Assembly: GCF_035917455.1 (NCBI RefSeq)
Contig: NZ_CP109078.1
Coordinates: forward strand, 8,044,001-8,108,000
Source: Micromonospora sp. NBC_01796
GTDB taxonomy: Bacteria > Actinomycetota > Actinomycetes > Mycobacteriales > Micromonosporaceae
Length of the DNA stretch: 64,000 nt
Reading direction: 5' to 3'
The position numbers and the translations under genes were made by a program. Under the pieces are notes generated by a model. It did not search any database and was not told where the DNA came from. It saw only the letters and a list, made by a program, of their open reading frames with translations. Every line of letters begins with the position of its first letter. The first letter of the stretch is position 1. Below, piece by piece: positions 16,097-25,470 of the stretch.

Positions 16097-16267
16097 GGTC
16101 ATCCCTCCACCGGTCGCAGCGACGCTAAACCCTGCCGCCGGTGTCAAGGCAACCCACTGCTGCCGCCCGGACGGATGCGTACGGGCGGACAGATCCGGGT
16201 ACCTGGCTGACAGCCGGCACGGGTGTGCGTACGCCTGCGACGATTCAGACAGATCCAGGGGGTGCAC

Positions 16268-16525
16268 ATGTTTCTGATCTTCGGCTTGCGCACGAGGGCC
16301 CAGCGGTTGGGGACGGTGCTGATGGCCTGCCGGGCGTGCGGACAGCCCGGGAACCTGCTGGTGATCCGCGAGGTCACCAAGCTGAGCCTGTTCTTCGTCC
16401 CCCTGATCCCGGTCAGGACGAAGTACGTGGTCCAGTGCGCGAATCCGTACTGCGGTGACCGGACGAAGGTGAGCGGTGGGGAGGCGCGCAGGCTGCTCGC
16501 CACCGGTGTCGGTTCGGCGCACTGA
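16268..16525 (+). CDS. Small zinc-ribbon protein
   Basis: 85 residues. One zinc ribbon is visible: CRACG near residue 19, then CANPYCG near residue 59 (two CxxC/CxxxxC knuckles), with a hydrophobic strand LSLFFVPLIPVRTKYVVQC between. This is the arrangement of small zinc-ribbon-15-type proteins of unknown role. ATG 16268 follows an AGGGGG site. It is monocistronic. Confidence 0.75.
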   Translation: MFLIFGLRTRAQRLGTVLMACRACGQPGNLLVIREVTKLSLFFVPLIPVRTKYVVQCANPYCGDRTKVSGGEARRLLATGVGSAH

Positions 16526-16549
16526 GCCTGCTCCGCCGACCGGTGCCGG

Positions 16550-16888
16550 TCAGTCCTCCGGGATCGAGTCGATCACCGAGACCAGTACGCCGCGCGCCTG
16601 CTCCAGATCGCGGATCATCCCGTCGACCCGCGCCTTCTCGACCAGCAGACTGGACCGGAGCGCGGGCGACGGCCGGCCCTCGAAGCAGGGCAGCAGTTCG
16701 GCGATCTTCTCGCTGCACAGAGCCGCCGAGTACAGCCGCTGGATCAACTCGACCCGGCCCACCGCGTCGTCGTGATAGCGGCGCTGCCCACCGGAGGTCC
16801 GTTCGCTGGCGAGCAAACCCTGCTGCTCGTAGTAGCGCAGCGAACGAACGCTGACACCGCTCGCGGTGGCGAGTTCACCGATCCGCAT
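16550..16888 (-). CDS. MerR family regulator
   Basis: 112 residues. The N-terminal winged helix reads MRIGELATASGVSVRSLRYYEQQGLLASERTSGGQRRYHDDAV, then a coiled-coil helix. Only two cysteines occur and they are not arranged like a metal site, so a small-molecule ligand is more likely. It is divergent from the VOC-PhzF gene. A perfect dyad inside that gene's 20-base promoter spacer is the expected activation site. Confidence 0.88.
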   Translation of the reverse strand: MRIGELATASGVSVRSLRYYEQQGLLASERTSGGQRRYHDDAVGRVELIQRLYSAALCSEKIAELLPCFEGRPSPALRSSLLVEKARVDGMIRDLEQARGVLVSVIDSIPED

Positions 16889-16907
16889 CGTCGCTCCGAT
16901 CCCACAC

Positions 16908-16939
16908 TTGCACCTGACACCGATGTCAGGTTCTAACAT
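16908..16939 (+). promoter_or_regulatory. MerR-type promoter of the VOC-PhzF gene
   Basis: TTGCAC (16908-16913), a 20-base spacer, TAACAT (16934-16939), then 7 bases and ATG 16947. The dyad ACCTGACA-CCGA-TGTCAGGT (16912-16931) fills the spacer. An over-long spacer with an internal dyad is the classic MerR-activated promoter, here also leaderless. Confidence 0.75.
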
Positions 16940-16946
16940 ACGCGGC

Positions 16947-18284
16947 ATGCCCGAGAACACAGGATCGAACGAGGTACGTCAACTCCGCGTGGTCGTCGAA
17001 GCGGCGGACTACGAGGCCGCCGTGACGCTGTACCGGGATGTGCTGGGGCTCCGGCCGGAAGCCGCCTTCGCGGGCGAGGGCGACGCTCGCGTGGTCATCC
17101 TCGACGCGGGCCGGGCCACCCTGGAACTCGCCAACCCGGCGCAGCGAGCGATGATCGACAGTGTCGAGGTCGGACGTCCGGTCAGCCCGCACATCCGCCT
17201 CGCCTTCGAGGTGGACGACACGACCACCGCGACGGACGCCCTGGTGGGAGCCGGCGCCGAGCTTGTCGCCCCGCCGACCCGGACACCGTGGAACTCGCTG
17301 AACTCACGGCTCGAAACCCCCGGCGACCTCCAGATCACCCTGTTCCAGGAACTCGGCGGGCCGCGTACCCGGAACGCGTCGCGGGGCGACGTGCCGTTCG
17401 CGCTGGTGGACGTGTTCGGCGACGCCCCGCTCACCGGAAACCCGCTCGCGATCGTGGACCTCACCGACTGGGATCAACCGGTGGACGAGTCCTGGTACCC
17501 GACCGTGGCCCGGGAGCTCAACCAGTCCGAAACCACGTTCATCCTGCCCGGCCGGGACGGCGCCGTACGGGAACTGCGTTCGTTCACCGCCGGCGGGGTG
17601 GAGGTCTTCGGCGCCGGTCACAACGCACTGGGCGCCTGGTGGTGGCTGCTGGACTCGGGGCGCCTGACCCACACCGAGCCCGGTACGGAGATCATCCAGC
17701 GGATCGGGGGCCGGAACCTACCGGTGGTGGTCAGGGACGACGGCCAGCTCGACATGCGTCAGACGGCACCCCGCTTCGGCGCGTACGCCGATCCCGATCT
17801 CGTCGCCCGCGCCGTCGGCCTCGGCCGGGACGACATCTCCGAGGTGCTGGCACCGCAGGTGGTGGACACCGGGGCGAACCATCTCATGGTGATCCTGCGG
17901 GATGGCGGGGCGCTGGCCGCTGCCACACCGGACAAGCCGGCGCTGATCGCGGTCGCGGAAAGCGTCGCGGCGCAAGGGGTCTACCTTGCCTGGCTGGACG
18001 GCACCGAGCCCCGGCCGACCGCGCACGCGCGGTTCTTCAACCCGGGGGTGGGACTCGACGAGGACCCGGCCACCGGCAGCGCGGCAGGGCCGCTGGCCGC
18101 GCTGCTGCACCGTCACGAACTGCTCGACGCCGACGAGGAACTCGTCATCGTCCAGGGCGAGACGATGGGACGCCGGAGCACCATCCGCGCGACCGTCGGC
18201 CGCGACAACGTGGTCACCGTCGCCGGTCGCGGTTTCGTGACCGTACGCGGAAGCATCCACCCGCCGGGTCCGGTCCGTCCGTAG
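16947..18284 (+). CDS. VOC (glyoxalase-like) domain fused to PhzF-type isomerase
   Basis: 445 residues. Residues about 10-130 form a VOC domain (RQLRVVVEAADYEAAVTLYRDVLGL ... TPWNSLNSRLETPGDLQITLFQEL). From about residue 145 a complete PhzF-type protein follows: ALVDVFGDAPLTGNPLAIV, the catalytic glutamate in LNQSETTFI, the GHNALGAWW strand, and GLDEDPATGSAAGPLAAL. PhzF proteins isomerise by proton shuttling; VOC domains bind antibiotics or metal-held substrates. The fusion suggests a single small-molecule modification or tolerance protein. It is controlled by the divergent MerR gene. Earlier in-frame codons exist, but ATG 16947 matches the leaderless promoter. Confidence 0.85.
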   Translation: MPENTGSNEVRQLRVVVEAADYEAAVTLYRDVLGLRPEAAFAGEGDARVVILDAGRATLELANPAQRAMIDSVEVGRPVSPHIRLAFEVDDTTTATDALVGAGAELVAPPTRTPWNSLNSRLETPGDLQITLFQELGGPRTRNASRGDVPFALVDVFGDAPLTGNPLAIVDLTDWDQPVDESWYPTVARELNQSETTFILPGRDGAVRELRSFTAGGVEVFGAGHNALGAWWWLLDSGRLTHTEPGTEIIQRIGGRNLPVVVRDDGQLDMRQTAPRFGAYADPDLVARAVGLGRDDISEVLAPQVVDTGANHLMVILRDGGALAAATPDKPALIAVAESVAAQGVYLAWLDGTEPRPTAHARFFNPGVGLDEDPATGSAAGPLAALLHRHELLDADEELVIVQGETMGRRSTIRATVGRDNVVTVAGRGFVTVRGSIHPPGPVRP

Positions 18285-18356
18285 CCGCCGGTGTCCTCGA
18301 CCGGGGTTGCACGGAGGCAATACGATCGCATCGGGGCGCGATCGACGGGGGTCACA

Positions 18357-19580
18357 GTGCCTGACGGAGTCACGGATTCGGGGTCGGCGGACAGGATCGA
18401 GCGGTTACGGCGACCCTGGCGGCGGTGGCGGACCCACCGCTACGAGCGCGGCGCCCTGGGCTACAGCTCGTCCGGATTCCATCCGTACGCCATCCACCTG
18501 GCGAACCGGTCCGTGGACAGGTGGCGCCCGTTCGCCAGCAGGTACCCGGCCCGGTTGGCGCGTGCACTGGCGGTACAGGCGGCGTGCCTGCACGCACGCG
18601 GGCGGACCGGGGAGGCGTCGAGCGCCCTCGACGAATGCCTCGTCCTCTGCGCCCGTGCGCACGGACCGGCAGCCTCACCGGACCTGCGGCGCGCCGCCTA
18701 TCTGCTGGCCAGGACCGGCCGCCCCGATGACGCGCTCACCCTGATCGAGCGGGTGGTCGGCGAGGCCCGGTCGGGTCCGCCCGGCGAACTGACCCACGCC
18801 CTGGTCGAGTACGGCCGTCAACTGGTGCTCCACCAACGGTTCGGCGACGCGGTCACCGTTTTGCTGGAGACGGTCACCCGGGACGTCCCGGGCAACGGTG
18901 CCGAGACCCAGGGGCGCTACCTCCTGCTCGTCGCGCTCGGCGAGTCCGGCAGGTACGACGAGTTGGAACGGTACGCCGCACGGGATCTGCCGCAGTTCGC
19001 CAAGCTCGCCCGGCTGAGCGTGATCGAGCGCAAGCGCTACGTCAGCCTGCTCGCCGCGCTGGCCCGCTACCGGTCGGCGGCCGGCGGCGAGAGCCAGGGC
19101 CGGGACACCGAAACGGTTCTCCGGACCCAACGGGACATCCTGCACCGGCAACTGGCCCGCCGGACGTCGATGTGGCGGGGAATCGGCACGCTCCTGCGAC
19201 AGAAGCCGGACCGAAACACGCGGCTGGCGAACCAGGCGGAGCGGCTGGAGGCGGCGGTTGCCGCCGAGGTCGCCGAGGTGCGGCGGCTACGGGAGGCCGG
19301 CGACAGTCCCGCGCTCGCCGACGCACTGGCCGCGCTCGCCGAGGCCCGATGGCGTACGGGCGGGCAGCGCAGCGAGGCGCTCACCGTACAGCGGGAGGTG
19401 GTGGACCTGACCCGTCGCCTCGCCCGGCAGGAACCCGCCGGGTCGGCAGTGCCGCTGGTCGACCGACTGCGCCGATTCGCCGAGTGGGCCGAGGTGGTGG
19501 GGCTGCACGGCGACGCCCGAGCGGCACGGGACGAAGCCGACTCGTGGTCCGCCGGGGACCACCGGGCAGGAGACTCCTGA
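18357..19580 (+). CDS. TPR-like helical repeat protein
   Basis: 407 residues, nearly all helical, with degenerate tetratricopeptide repeats (ALAVQAACLHARGRTGEASSALDECL, AAYLLARTGRPDDALTLIERV, ALVEYGRQLVLHQRFGDAVTVL). There is no signal peptide and no catalytic motif. Such scaffolds often follow NB-ARC or defence ATPases, but none is adjacent. GTG 18357 is chosen for its GGGGGT site; GTG 18291 would add 22 residues. It lies 72 bases after the PhzF fusion on the same strand, so co-transcription is possible. Confidence 0.7.
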   Translation: MPDGVTDSGSADRIERLRRPWRRWRTHRYERGALGYSSSGFHPYAIHLANRSVDRWRPFASRYPARLARALAVQAACLHARGRTGEASSALDECLVLCARAHGPAASPDLRRAAYLLARTGRPDDALTLIERVVGEARSGPPGELTHALVEYGRQLVLHQRFGDAVTVLLETVTRDVPGNGAETQGRYLLLVALGESGRYDELERYAARDLPQFAKLARLSVIERKRYVSLLAALARYRSAAGGESQGRDTETVLRTQRDILHRQLARRTSMWRGIGTLLRQKPDRNTRLANQAERLEAAVAAEVAEVRRLREAGDSPALADALAALAEARWRTGGQRSEALTVQREVVDLTRRLARQEPAGSAVPLVDRLRRFAEWAEVVGLHGDARAARDEADSWSAGDHRAGDS

Positions 19581-19583
19581 ACG

Positions 19584-19619
19584 ACCGGAGGAGCGCCCAC
19601 GATCGGACGCTCCCCCGGT
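19584..19619. terminator. Terminator between convergent TPR and M36 genes
   Basis: 12-bp arms (19584-19595, 19608-19619) with one mismatch and a 12-base loop, immediately after the TPR stop codon and in the gap between convergent genes. Confidence 0.6.
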
Positions 19620-19670
19620 TGCCTGGTCATCCACTGCCGACCGGTGCCCCGACACCGATCCGCAGCGCCA

Positions 19671-22547
19671 CTAACGGAACTGGACGTACGTTCTGAACTG
19701 CTTGCCGTCGTCGAGCGAGAGGACAAACTCGCGGCAGGTTCCGGCCCAGCTCCGATCCGTCTTCCACGGATAGGTGTAGCGGCCGTGTCCGCCCGCCGAG
19801 AGCTTCGAGTGGCCGGGCGTCTCCGCCTTGACCGGCAGCGGCCCCGGCGTCACCGTCCCATCCGGATTCACGGTTTCCAGGGTCGCGCAGTCGACCAGCC
19901 GGGAGTACGGCGAGTTGCTGGCGAGAAGGTCCCGATCGCGGTCATGGTCACCGCCGCGATCACGATCGTGGTTTCGGCCGAGGTCGAACTGCATCGGTGC
20001 GGTCGAGCCGGCCTTCACGCTGTTGAGGGTCGGCTTCGCGGACCGGTTGGTGAAGGGGCGCTCACATGCCGGGTGGGTGTCGTACGCACCGGAGTTGTCG
20101 TCTCGGCCGGTGGTGCCCTGGACCGCGCTGTAGCCGAGGCCACGGCGGGCGAACGAGGCCCACAGGGTGCAGTTGTTCTCGCCCCCGGTCAGCGCCGCGT
20201 CGGCGGCGATGATCGCGTCCCGGCCGACCACGAATCCGGGTGCACAGCCCTGGATCTTCAACCCGTCGATCACGAGTTGCATGGCGAGGTTGTTGCCGCC
20301 GGTGTCCCAGCGTCCGTACGCGTTGCGGTTGAGACCGTGCCGGTCGATCAGGTCCCAGGTCATGTCCCACAGCACGGCGGCCCAGCCGTGGCCGATCCCG
20401 TGCGGCGCGGCCAGCGAGGTGCCGTCGAGCCAGGCGCCGGTCTTGATGCTGTCGTAGGTGAACGGCTGGATCTCCATGTTCCGCGAGTACGGCCGCGGCC
20501 GGAAGCCGTCACCGGAACGGCTGTCGGCGAACTGGGCGTACTGGCCGTAGCCGCGCGGGCCTTCGGGGTCGTCGAGATCCGGGTTGATCAGCGACACGAT
20601 CGCGAGGAAGTCGCTCCACCCCTCGCCCATCTGTTCCTGCCCGCTGAGGCAGTTGACGTTCGGGCCGCCGGTCAGCCGGTTCGAGACGCCGTGACCGTAC
20701 TCGTGGAAGATCGTCTCCGACCGGAAGGCGGCGTCGCGCATCGCCGGGCGGTCGACGTTGCGGTGCACCCGCCCGGACGCCGGGAGCGCCGCCCGCAGGG
20801 TGCCGCCGTCGGCCTGGCTCACCATCACGGCGGGGATGCCGACCGATGGGCTCATCGAACCGTTCATCACCACCGGGGCGCCCGTCGCGTTGTTCACGAC
20901 CACCACCGCGACCGCACCGGCGGTTTCGGCGTTGACCACCTGCGTGTAGTAGTTGCAGACGCTGGTGCGGTCGACCAGGGCGATCGACCCGGCCGGCAGG
21001 CTGTACGCGGTGCACCCGTCGCCCACCGCGTCGACGCCGTCGTCCACCGCGACAACCTGGCCGTTGAAACCGGCGTTGGTGGGCGCGGGGGTGAAGCGGG
21101 CGTACTCGGCCTCGTAGGTGGTGGCCCCGGCGCCCGAGCCGATCGTCACCGCGTTCGGGAGCCCGAACTGGTTGCCCGGCCACAGGAACATCTGCATCCG
21201 GGGTGCACCCCCGTCCTGGGCGGGGGTGGAGAAGTTGGCGTTGTTCTGGCCGGAGCCGTCCTGCGCCTCGCACCGGACGTCGTCACCGCCGACGCCGCCG
21301 CGTTCGTAGTTGTTGACCTGGAAGTTGCCGCCGACCTCGTTGAAGCCGTACCGGTAGGTCAGGTCGTGCACGATGTTGCACCAGTAGAAGAGGTTCGCCA
21401 CCGCGGCGTCGGTGTAGGTCTGCGGCTGCTGGTTCAGGTCGGCCGGGAAGTTGAAGTCGAGCTCGGGGCCGCCGTCGGGCACGCTGTTCGGGTCGGGCTG
21501 GTTGTTGGCGTCGCGATCGGCGTACGCGCGGACGTTGTTGCCCTGCGTCGTACTGGCCTCCGCGCCCGCCACCCCGTCGGTGTCGTGCCAGCCGTACGGG
21601 GAGGCCGTCGCGTCGGCCGGGTTGGTCACCAGGCTGCGCGGCCCCTCGTTCGGGTCGTTCTTGGGGAACGTGAAGACGCGGTAGCTCGAACCGTCGTTGA
21701 CCCGCTTGGGCGGGAACTGCGGCCGGACGTCGACCGGGCGGGTGGGTCCGTTCCCGGTCGGGCCGGTACGGCGCCCCAGGGTGCTGGCCAACTCCTCCGG
21801 CGCGTCGTGGGTGGTCCAGTCGTCCACGTTGAGCAGTGCGCCGGTCGTACCGTCGACGGTGGCGTTCCAGAGGTGGGCCTCGTCGGAGTCGTCGATCACC
21901 AGTTGCCAGGCGAGGCGAAGGCCGTCGTCGGTCCGCTGCCAGCCGAGCCGGGCCGGGATCGGCTGCCCGGAGATGCCGCTGCCGGAGACCACCGTGCGTC
22001 GGGCGGGTCCGGCGCCGCGGTCGAGCACCTGCGGGGCGGCCGTCGCGGGCAGGTCGAGGGCCTCGGCGGCGGCCTGCACCGCGGCGGGTGCGTCCAGGAC
22101 CGCGCTGCCGGTGGGACGGTCCGCCAGGCTGGGGGTCAGGGTGTGGCCGACGAAGACAACGCTGCCGTCGCGGGCGAGGCTGACCGTGGCCGTCGCGCCG
22201 AAGACCTCCAGTTCCTGGAACCGCTGGGACAGGTTGACGTGGGTCACCCCGTTGTGCTCGCTGGTGTAACTGGAGGAGACGACCAGGTCACCGAGGTCGG
22301 CTGCGGTCACCCCGTACCGGGTGGGGTGCGTACGGAGGTAGTCGATCGCGATGCTCTCGGGCTTGCCCTGGTTCGGGCCGGTGAGGAACAGGGCGTTGCG
22401 GCCCTCCGTACCCGTTTCGCCCGTGGTGTTGTCCGGTGCGGCCGAGGCAGGCTGTGCCGCCATCGGTGTCAGTACCGCGACCAGCGCGGTGACCAGCAGA
22501 GATGCGGTGTGGCGACGGACCGGAGTGGGGTGTGGACTGAGTGGCAC
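19671..22547 (-). CDS. Secreted M36 (fungalysin-type) metalloprotease with PA and PxKF domains
   Basis: 958 residues. A signal peptide (HTASLLVTALVAVLTPMAAQPASA) and an FTP-type propeptide precede the M36 catalytic domain with zinc motif HEYGH (about residue 615) and a second ligand glutamate in GEGWSDF. A protease-associated domain is inserted before the active site (GSIALVDRTSVCNYYTQVVNAETAGAVAVVVVNN). The C-terminus is a PxKF-type module (LNSVKAGSTAPMQFDLG ... WAGTCREFVLSLDDG) carrying an unusual His/Asp/Arg repeat insert. GTG 22547 follows GGAG by 6 bases. It should degrade extracellular protein. Monocistronic. Confidence 0.9.
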   Translation of the reverse strand: MPLSPHPTPVRRHTASLLVTALVAVLTPMAAQPASAAPDNTTGETGTEGRNALFLTGPNQGKPESIAIDYLRTHPTRYGVTAADLGDLVVSSSYTSEHNGVTHVNLSQRFQELEVFGATATVSLARDGSVVFVGHTLTPSLADRPTGSAVLDAPAAVQAAAEALDLPATAAPQVLDRGAGPARRTVVSGSGISGQPIPARLGWQRTDDGLRLAWQLVIDDSDEAHLWNATVDGTTGALLNVDDWTTHDAPEELASTLGRRTGPTGNGPTRPVDVRPQFPPKRVNDGSSYRVFTFPKNDPNEGPRSLVTNPADATASPYGWHDTDGVAGAEASTTQGNNVRAYADRDANNQPDPNSVPDGGPELDFNFPADLNQQPQTYTDAAVANLFYWCNIVHDLTYRYGFNEVGGNFQVNNYERGGVGGDDVRCEAQDGSGQNNANFSTPAQDGGAPRMQMFLWPGNQFGLPNAVTIGSGAGATTYEAEYARFTPAPTNAGFNGQVVAVDDGVDAVGDGCTAYSLPAGSIALVDRTSVCNYYTQVVNAETAGAVAVVVVNNATGAPVVMNGSMSPSVGIPAVMVSQADGGTLRAALPASGRVHRNVDRPAMRDAAFRSETIFHEYGHGVSNRLTGGPNVNCLSGQEQMGEGWSDFLAIVSLINPDLDDPEGPRGYGQYAQFADSRSGDGFRPRPYSRNMEIQPFTYDSIKTGAWLDGTSLAAPHGIGHGWAAVLWDMTWDLIDRHGLNRNAYGRWDTGGNNLAMQLVIDGLKIQGCAPGFVVGRDAIIAADAALTGGENNCTLWASFARRGLGYSAVQGTTGRDDNSGAYDTHPACERPFTNRSAKPTLNSVKAGSTAPMQFDLGRNHDRDRGGDHDRDRDLLASNSPYSRLVDCATLETVNPDGTVTPGPLPVKAETPGHSKLSAGGHGRYTYPWKTDRSWAGTCREFVLSLDDGKQFRTYVQFR

Positions 22548-22725
22548 CGGTGCTCCATTCGTTGCGCGGGTACGAGGGCGCTGGAGATCACAGAGTGGGT
22601 TTTGACTGACAGTACGGATCACTTCACGGTCGGTCGTCCGACGGATGTTCAAAATCATCAATGTCCTCTGCTACGGCTGTCGGACCCGCCGCCCTCCGGA
22701 CCCGACACTTCGCTCCGCGTCGGCC

Positions 22726-22756
22726 TTGACCCCAAGTCCTGTTGAGGTTTTAGCGT
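22726..22756 (+). promoter_or_regulatory. SoxR/MerR-type promoter of the imine-reductase-like gene
   Basis: TTGACC (22726-22731), a 19-base spacer, TAGCGT (22751-22756). The dyad ACCCCAA-N6-TTGAGGT (22729-22748, one mismatch) lies in the spacer and resembles the SoxR half-sites CCTCAA/TTGAGG. A closely similar dyad precedes the MDR gene near 44800. Confidence 0.55.
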
Positions 22757-22828
22757 GGTTACCGATCGGCAGAGCCAGAGCCAGGGCCGGGCCGAACCGG
22801 GCCACGGTGGATCGAGAGGACGACACTG

Positions 22829-23722
22829 ATGACCGGCAATTCCGCGACCACCGAGGCGCCACCGGCCGTGACGGTGCTCGGCCTGGGTGAGATCGGCTCC
22901 GCACTGGCGAGCGCCTTCCTCGCCGGCGGGCACCCGACGACGGTGTGGAACCGTACGCCGGGAAAGGGTGACGACCTGGTCGCCCGGGGAGCGCGGCGGG
23001 CCGCGACCGTCCACGACGCCGTCGCCGCCAACCCCCTCGTGGTGGTCAGCGTCAAGGGCAACACCGCCGCGCGCGAGATCCTGGAATCGGCCGGTGACGC
23101 GCTTGCCGGCCGCGCCCTGCTCAACCTGACCGACGGTACGTCGACCGAGGCGAAAGCCGTCGCGGGGTGGGCTGCGGAGCAGGGTGCGGAGTACCTCCAC
23201 GGGCAGATCATGACGATCGCCCCCGGCATCGGGCACCCGGACAGCGTCGTGTTCTACGGCGGAGCCGACACGCTCCATGACCGCTACCGGTCGACGCTCC
23301 GGCTGATCGGTGGCCGCGGCACCCTGGTCGGCGCCGACGCCGGTCTACCCACCCTGTACGGAATGGCCGTGCACGGAACCATGTGGGGAACGCTCAACGG
23401 ATTCCTGCACGCCGCCGCACTGCTGTCGAGCGAGGGCGTCGAGGTGAAACGGTTCCTGGAACAGGCCGGCGCCTCGGTCTCCGCGCTCCTGTCCCACCTG
23501 CCGTCGATCGCCGACGAGATCGACCGCGGCGAGTACGCGACCCCGTACGGCGGGCTCCGGCATCACCTGCCGTCGGTCGACGACCTGGTCCGGGAGAGCC
23601 GGGCGCGGGGTGTCGACGACGGGTTGCCCGACTACACCCGGACCCTGGTGGCCTCGGCGATCGACGCGGGCCACGCCGACGACAGCTACTCCCGCCTGGT
23701 CGAGCACTTCAGGAAGCGGTGA
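22829..23722 (+). CDS. NAD(P)-dependent oxidoreductase, imine reductase-like
   Basis: 297 residues. The N-terminal Rossmann domain has GLGEIGSALASAFLAGGHPTTVWNRTPGK (NADPH-type loop), followed by beta-hydroxyacid-dehydrogenase-like segments. The C-terminal helical half (LPTLYGMAVHGTMWGTLNGFLHAAALLSSEGVEV) matches the RedAm/imine-reductase-like dimerisation domain. A substrate cannot be named. The spacer-dyad promoter suggests induction by a SoxR-like redox sensor. Confidence 0.83.
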   Translation: MTGNSATTEAPPAVTVLGLGEIGSALASAFLAGGHPTTVWNRTPGKGDDLVARGARRAATVHDAVAANPLVVVSVKGNTAAREILESAGDALAGRALLNLTDGTSTEAKAVAGWAAEQGAEYLHGQIMTIAPGIGHPDSVVFYGGADTLHDRYRSTLRLIGGRGTLVGADAGLPTLYGMAVHGTMWGTLNGFLHAAALLSSEGVEVKRFLEQAGASVSALLSHLPSIADEIDRGEYATPYGGLRHHLPSVDDLVRESRARGVDDGLPDYTRTLVASAIDAGHADDSYSRLVEHFRKR

Positions 23723-23804
23723 ACAACGCCCGTTGTCGGCCGACGCGGACACGCGTGCTCGGCGACGGGCCGCTGCCCGCCGCCGAGCACGCGCCGGTTG
23801 ACTG

Positions 23805-24758
<954 letters not shown>

Positions 24759-24786
24759 TCACCTCGAGCGAGGGAAGAGGAAGACG

Positions 24787-25383
24787 GTGACCGGAGAGAG
24801 CCAGCGGCCGGACGACGACGCCGTACGGGCGAAGGTGCTGGAGACCGCGGACCGGCTGTACTACACGTACGGCGTTCAGGCGGTCGGGATGGACACCCTG
24901 CGCGCCGAGTCCGGCGTACCGCTCAAGCGGCTCTACCGCCTGTTCCCCTCGAAGGAGTCGATCGTCGAACAGGTCCTGCTCGGCCGGCACGAGGTGTGGA
25001 ACGCGCTGGTCGAGAGCGCGATCGAGACCGGCGATCCCCGTCAGCGCCTGCTGGCGATCTACGACATGCTGTCCCGCTGGTTCGACCAGGACGACTTCCG
25101 CGGGTGCATGTTCATCAACTCGTTCGGCGAACTCGGGTCGACCGCTCCCCGGATCGCCGAGATCGTCCGGACACACAAGGAGGGTTTCCAGGTACGCCTG
25201 GCCGAGATCGTCGCCGAGGCCGGGGCACCGCCCTCACTCGCCCCCCAACTGGCGATCCTCGCCGAGGGAGCCCAGACGACCGCCGCGATCGCCGGCACCA
25301 GCGAGGCCGCGACACACGCCCGCCAGGCCGCCGAGACACTCATCGACGCGGCCCTGCAGACCGGCAGGACCACCACCGGGTAG
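24787..25383 (+). CDS. TetR family regulator
   Basis: 198 residues with a typical N-terminal helix-turn-helix (VLETADRLYYTYGVQAVGMDTLRAESGVPLKRLYRLFPSKESIVEQVL) and a ligand domain with DDFRGCMFINSFGELG. This class often sits beside alpha/beta hydrolases or NADPH enzymes. GTG 24787 follows GAGGAAG. It probably represses both itself and the divergent hydrolase through the two matching palindromes. Confidence 0.87.
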   Translation: MTGESQRPDDDAVRAKVLETADRLYYTYGVQAVGMDTLRAESGVPLKRLYRLFPSKESIVEQVLLGRHEVWNALVESAIETGDPRQRLLAIYDMLSRWFDQDDFRGCMFINSFGELGSTAPRIAEIVRTHKEGFQVRLAEIVAEAGAPPSLAPQLAILAEGAQTTAAIAGTSEAATHARQAAETLIDAALQTGRTTTG

Positions 25384-25470
25384 TCCGCCCGGACGACAGC
25401 CGGACGTCGGCGGCCCTGAGTTTCGGCGGCCATGACGGTGGACGGCCCCGGCGTGCGGCCCTCCCGGCTG

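Noticed and set aside
19644-22745. 1033-codon open frame on the plus strand
   Set aside because: It lies antisense to the well-supported M36 protease and has no family features; long antisense frames are common in GC-rich DNA.
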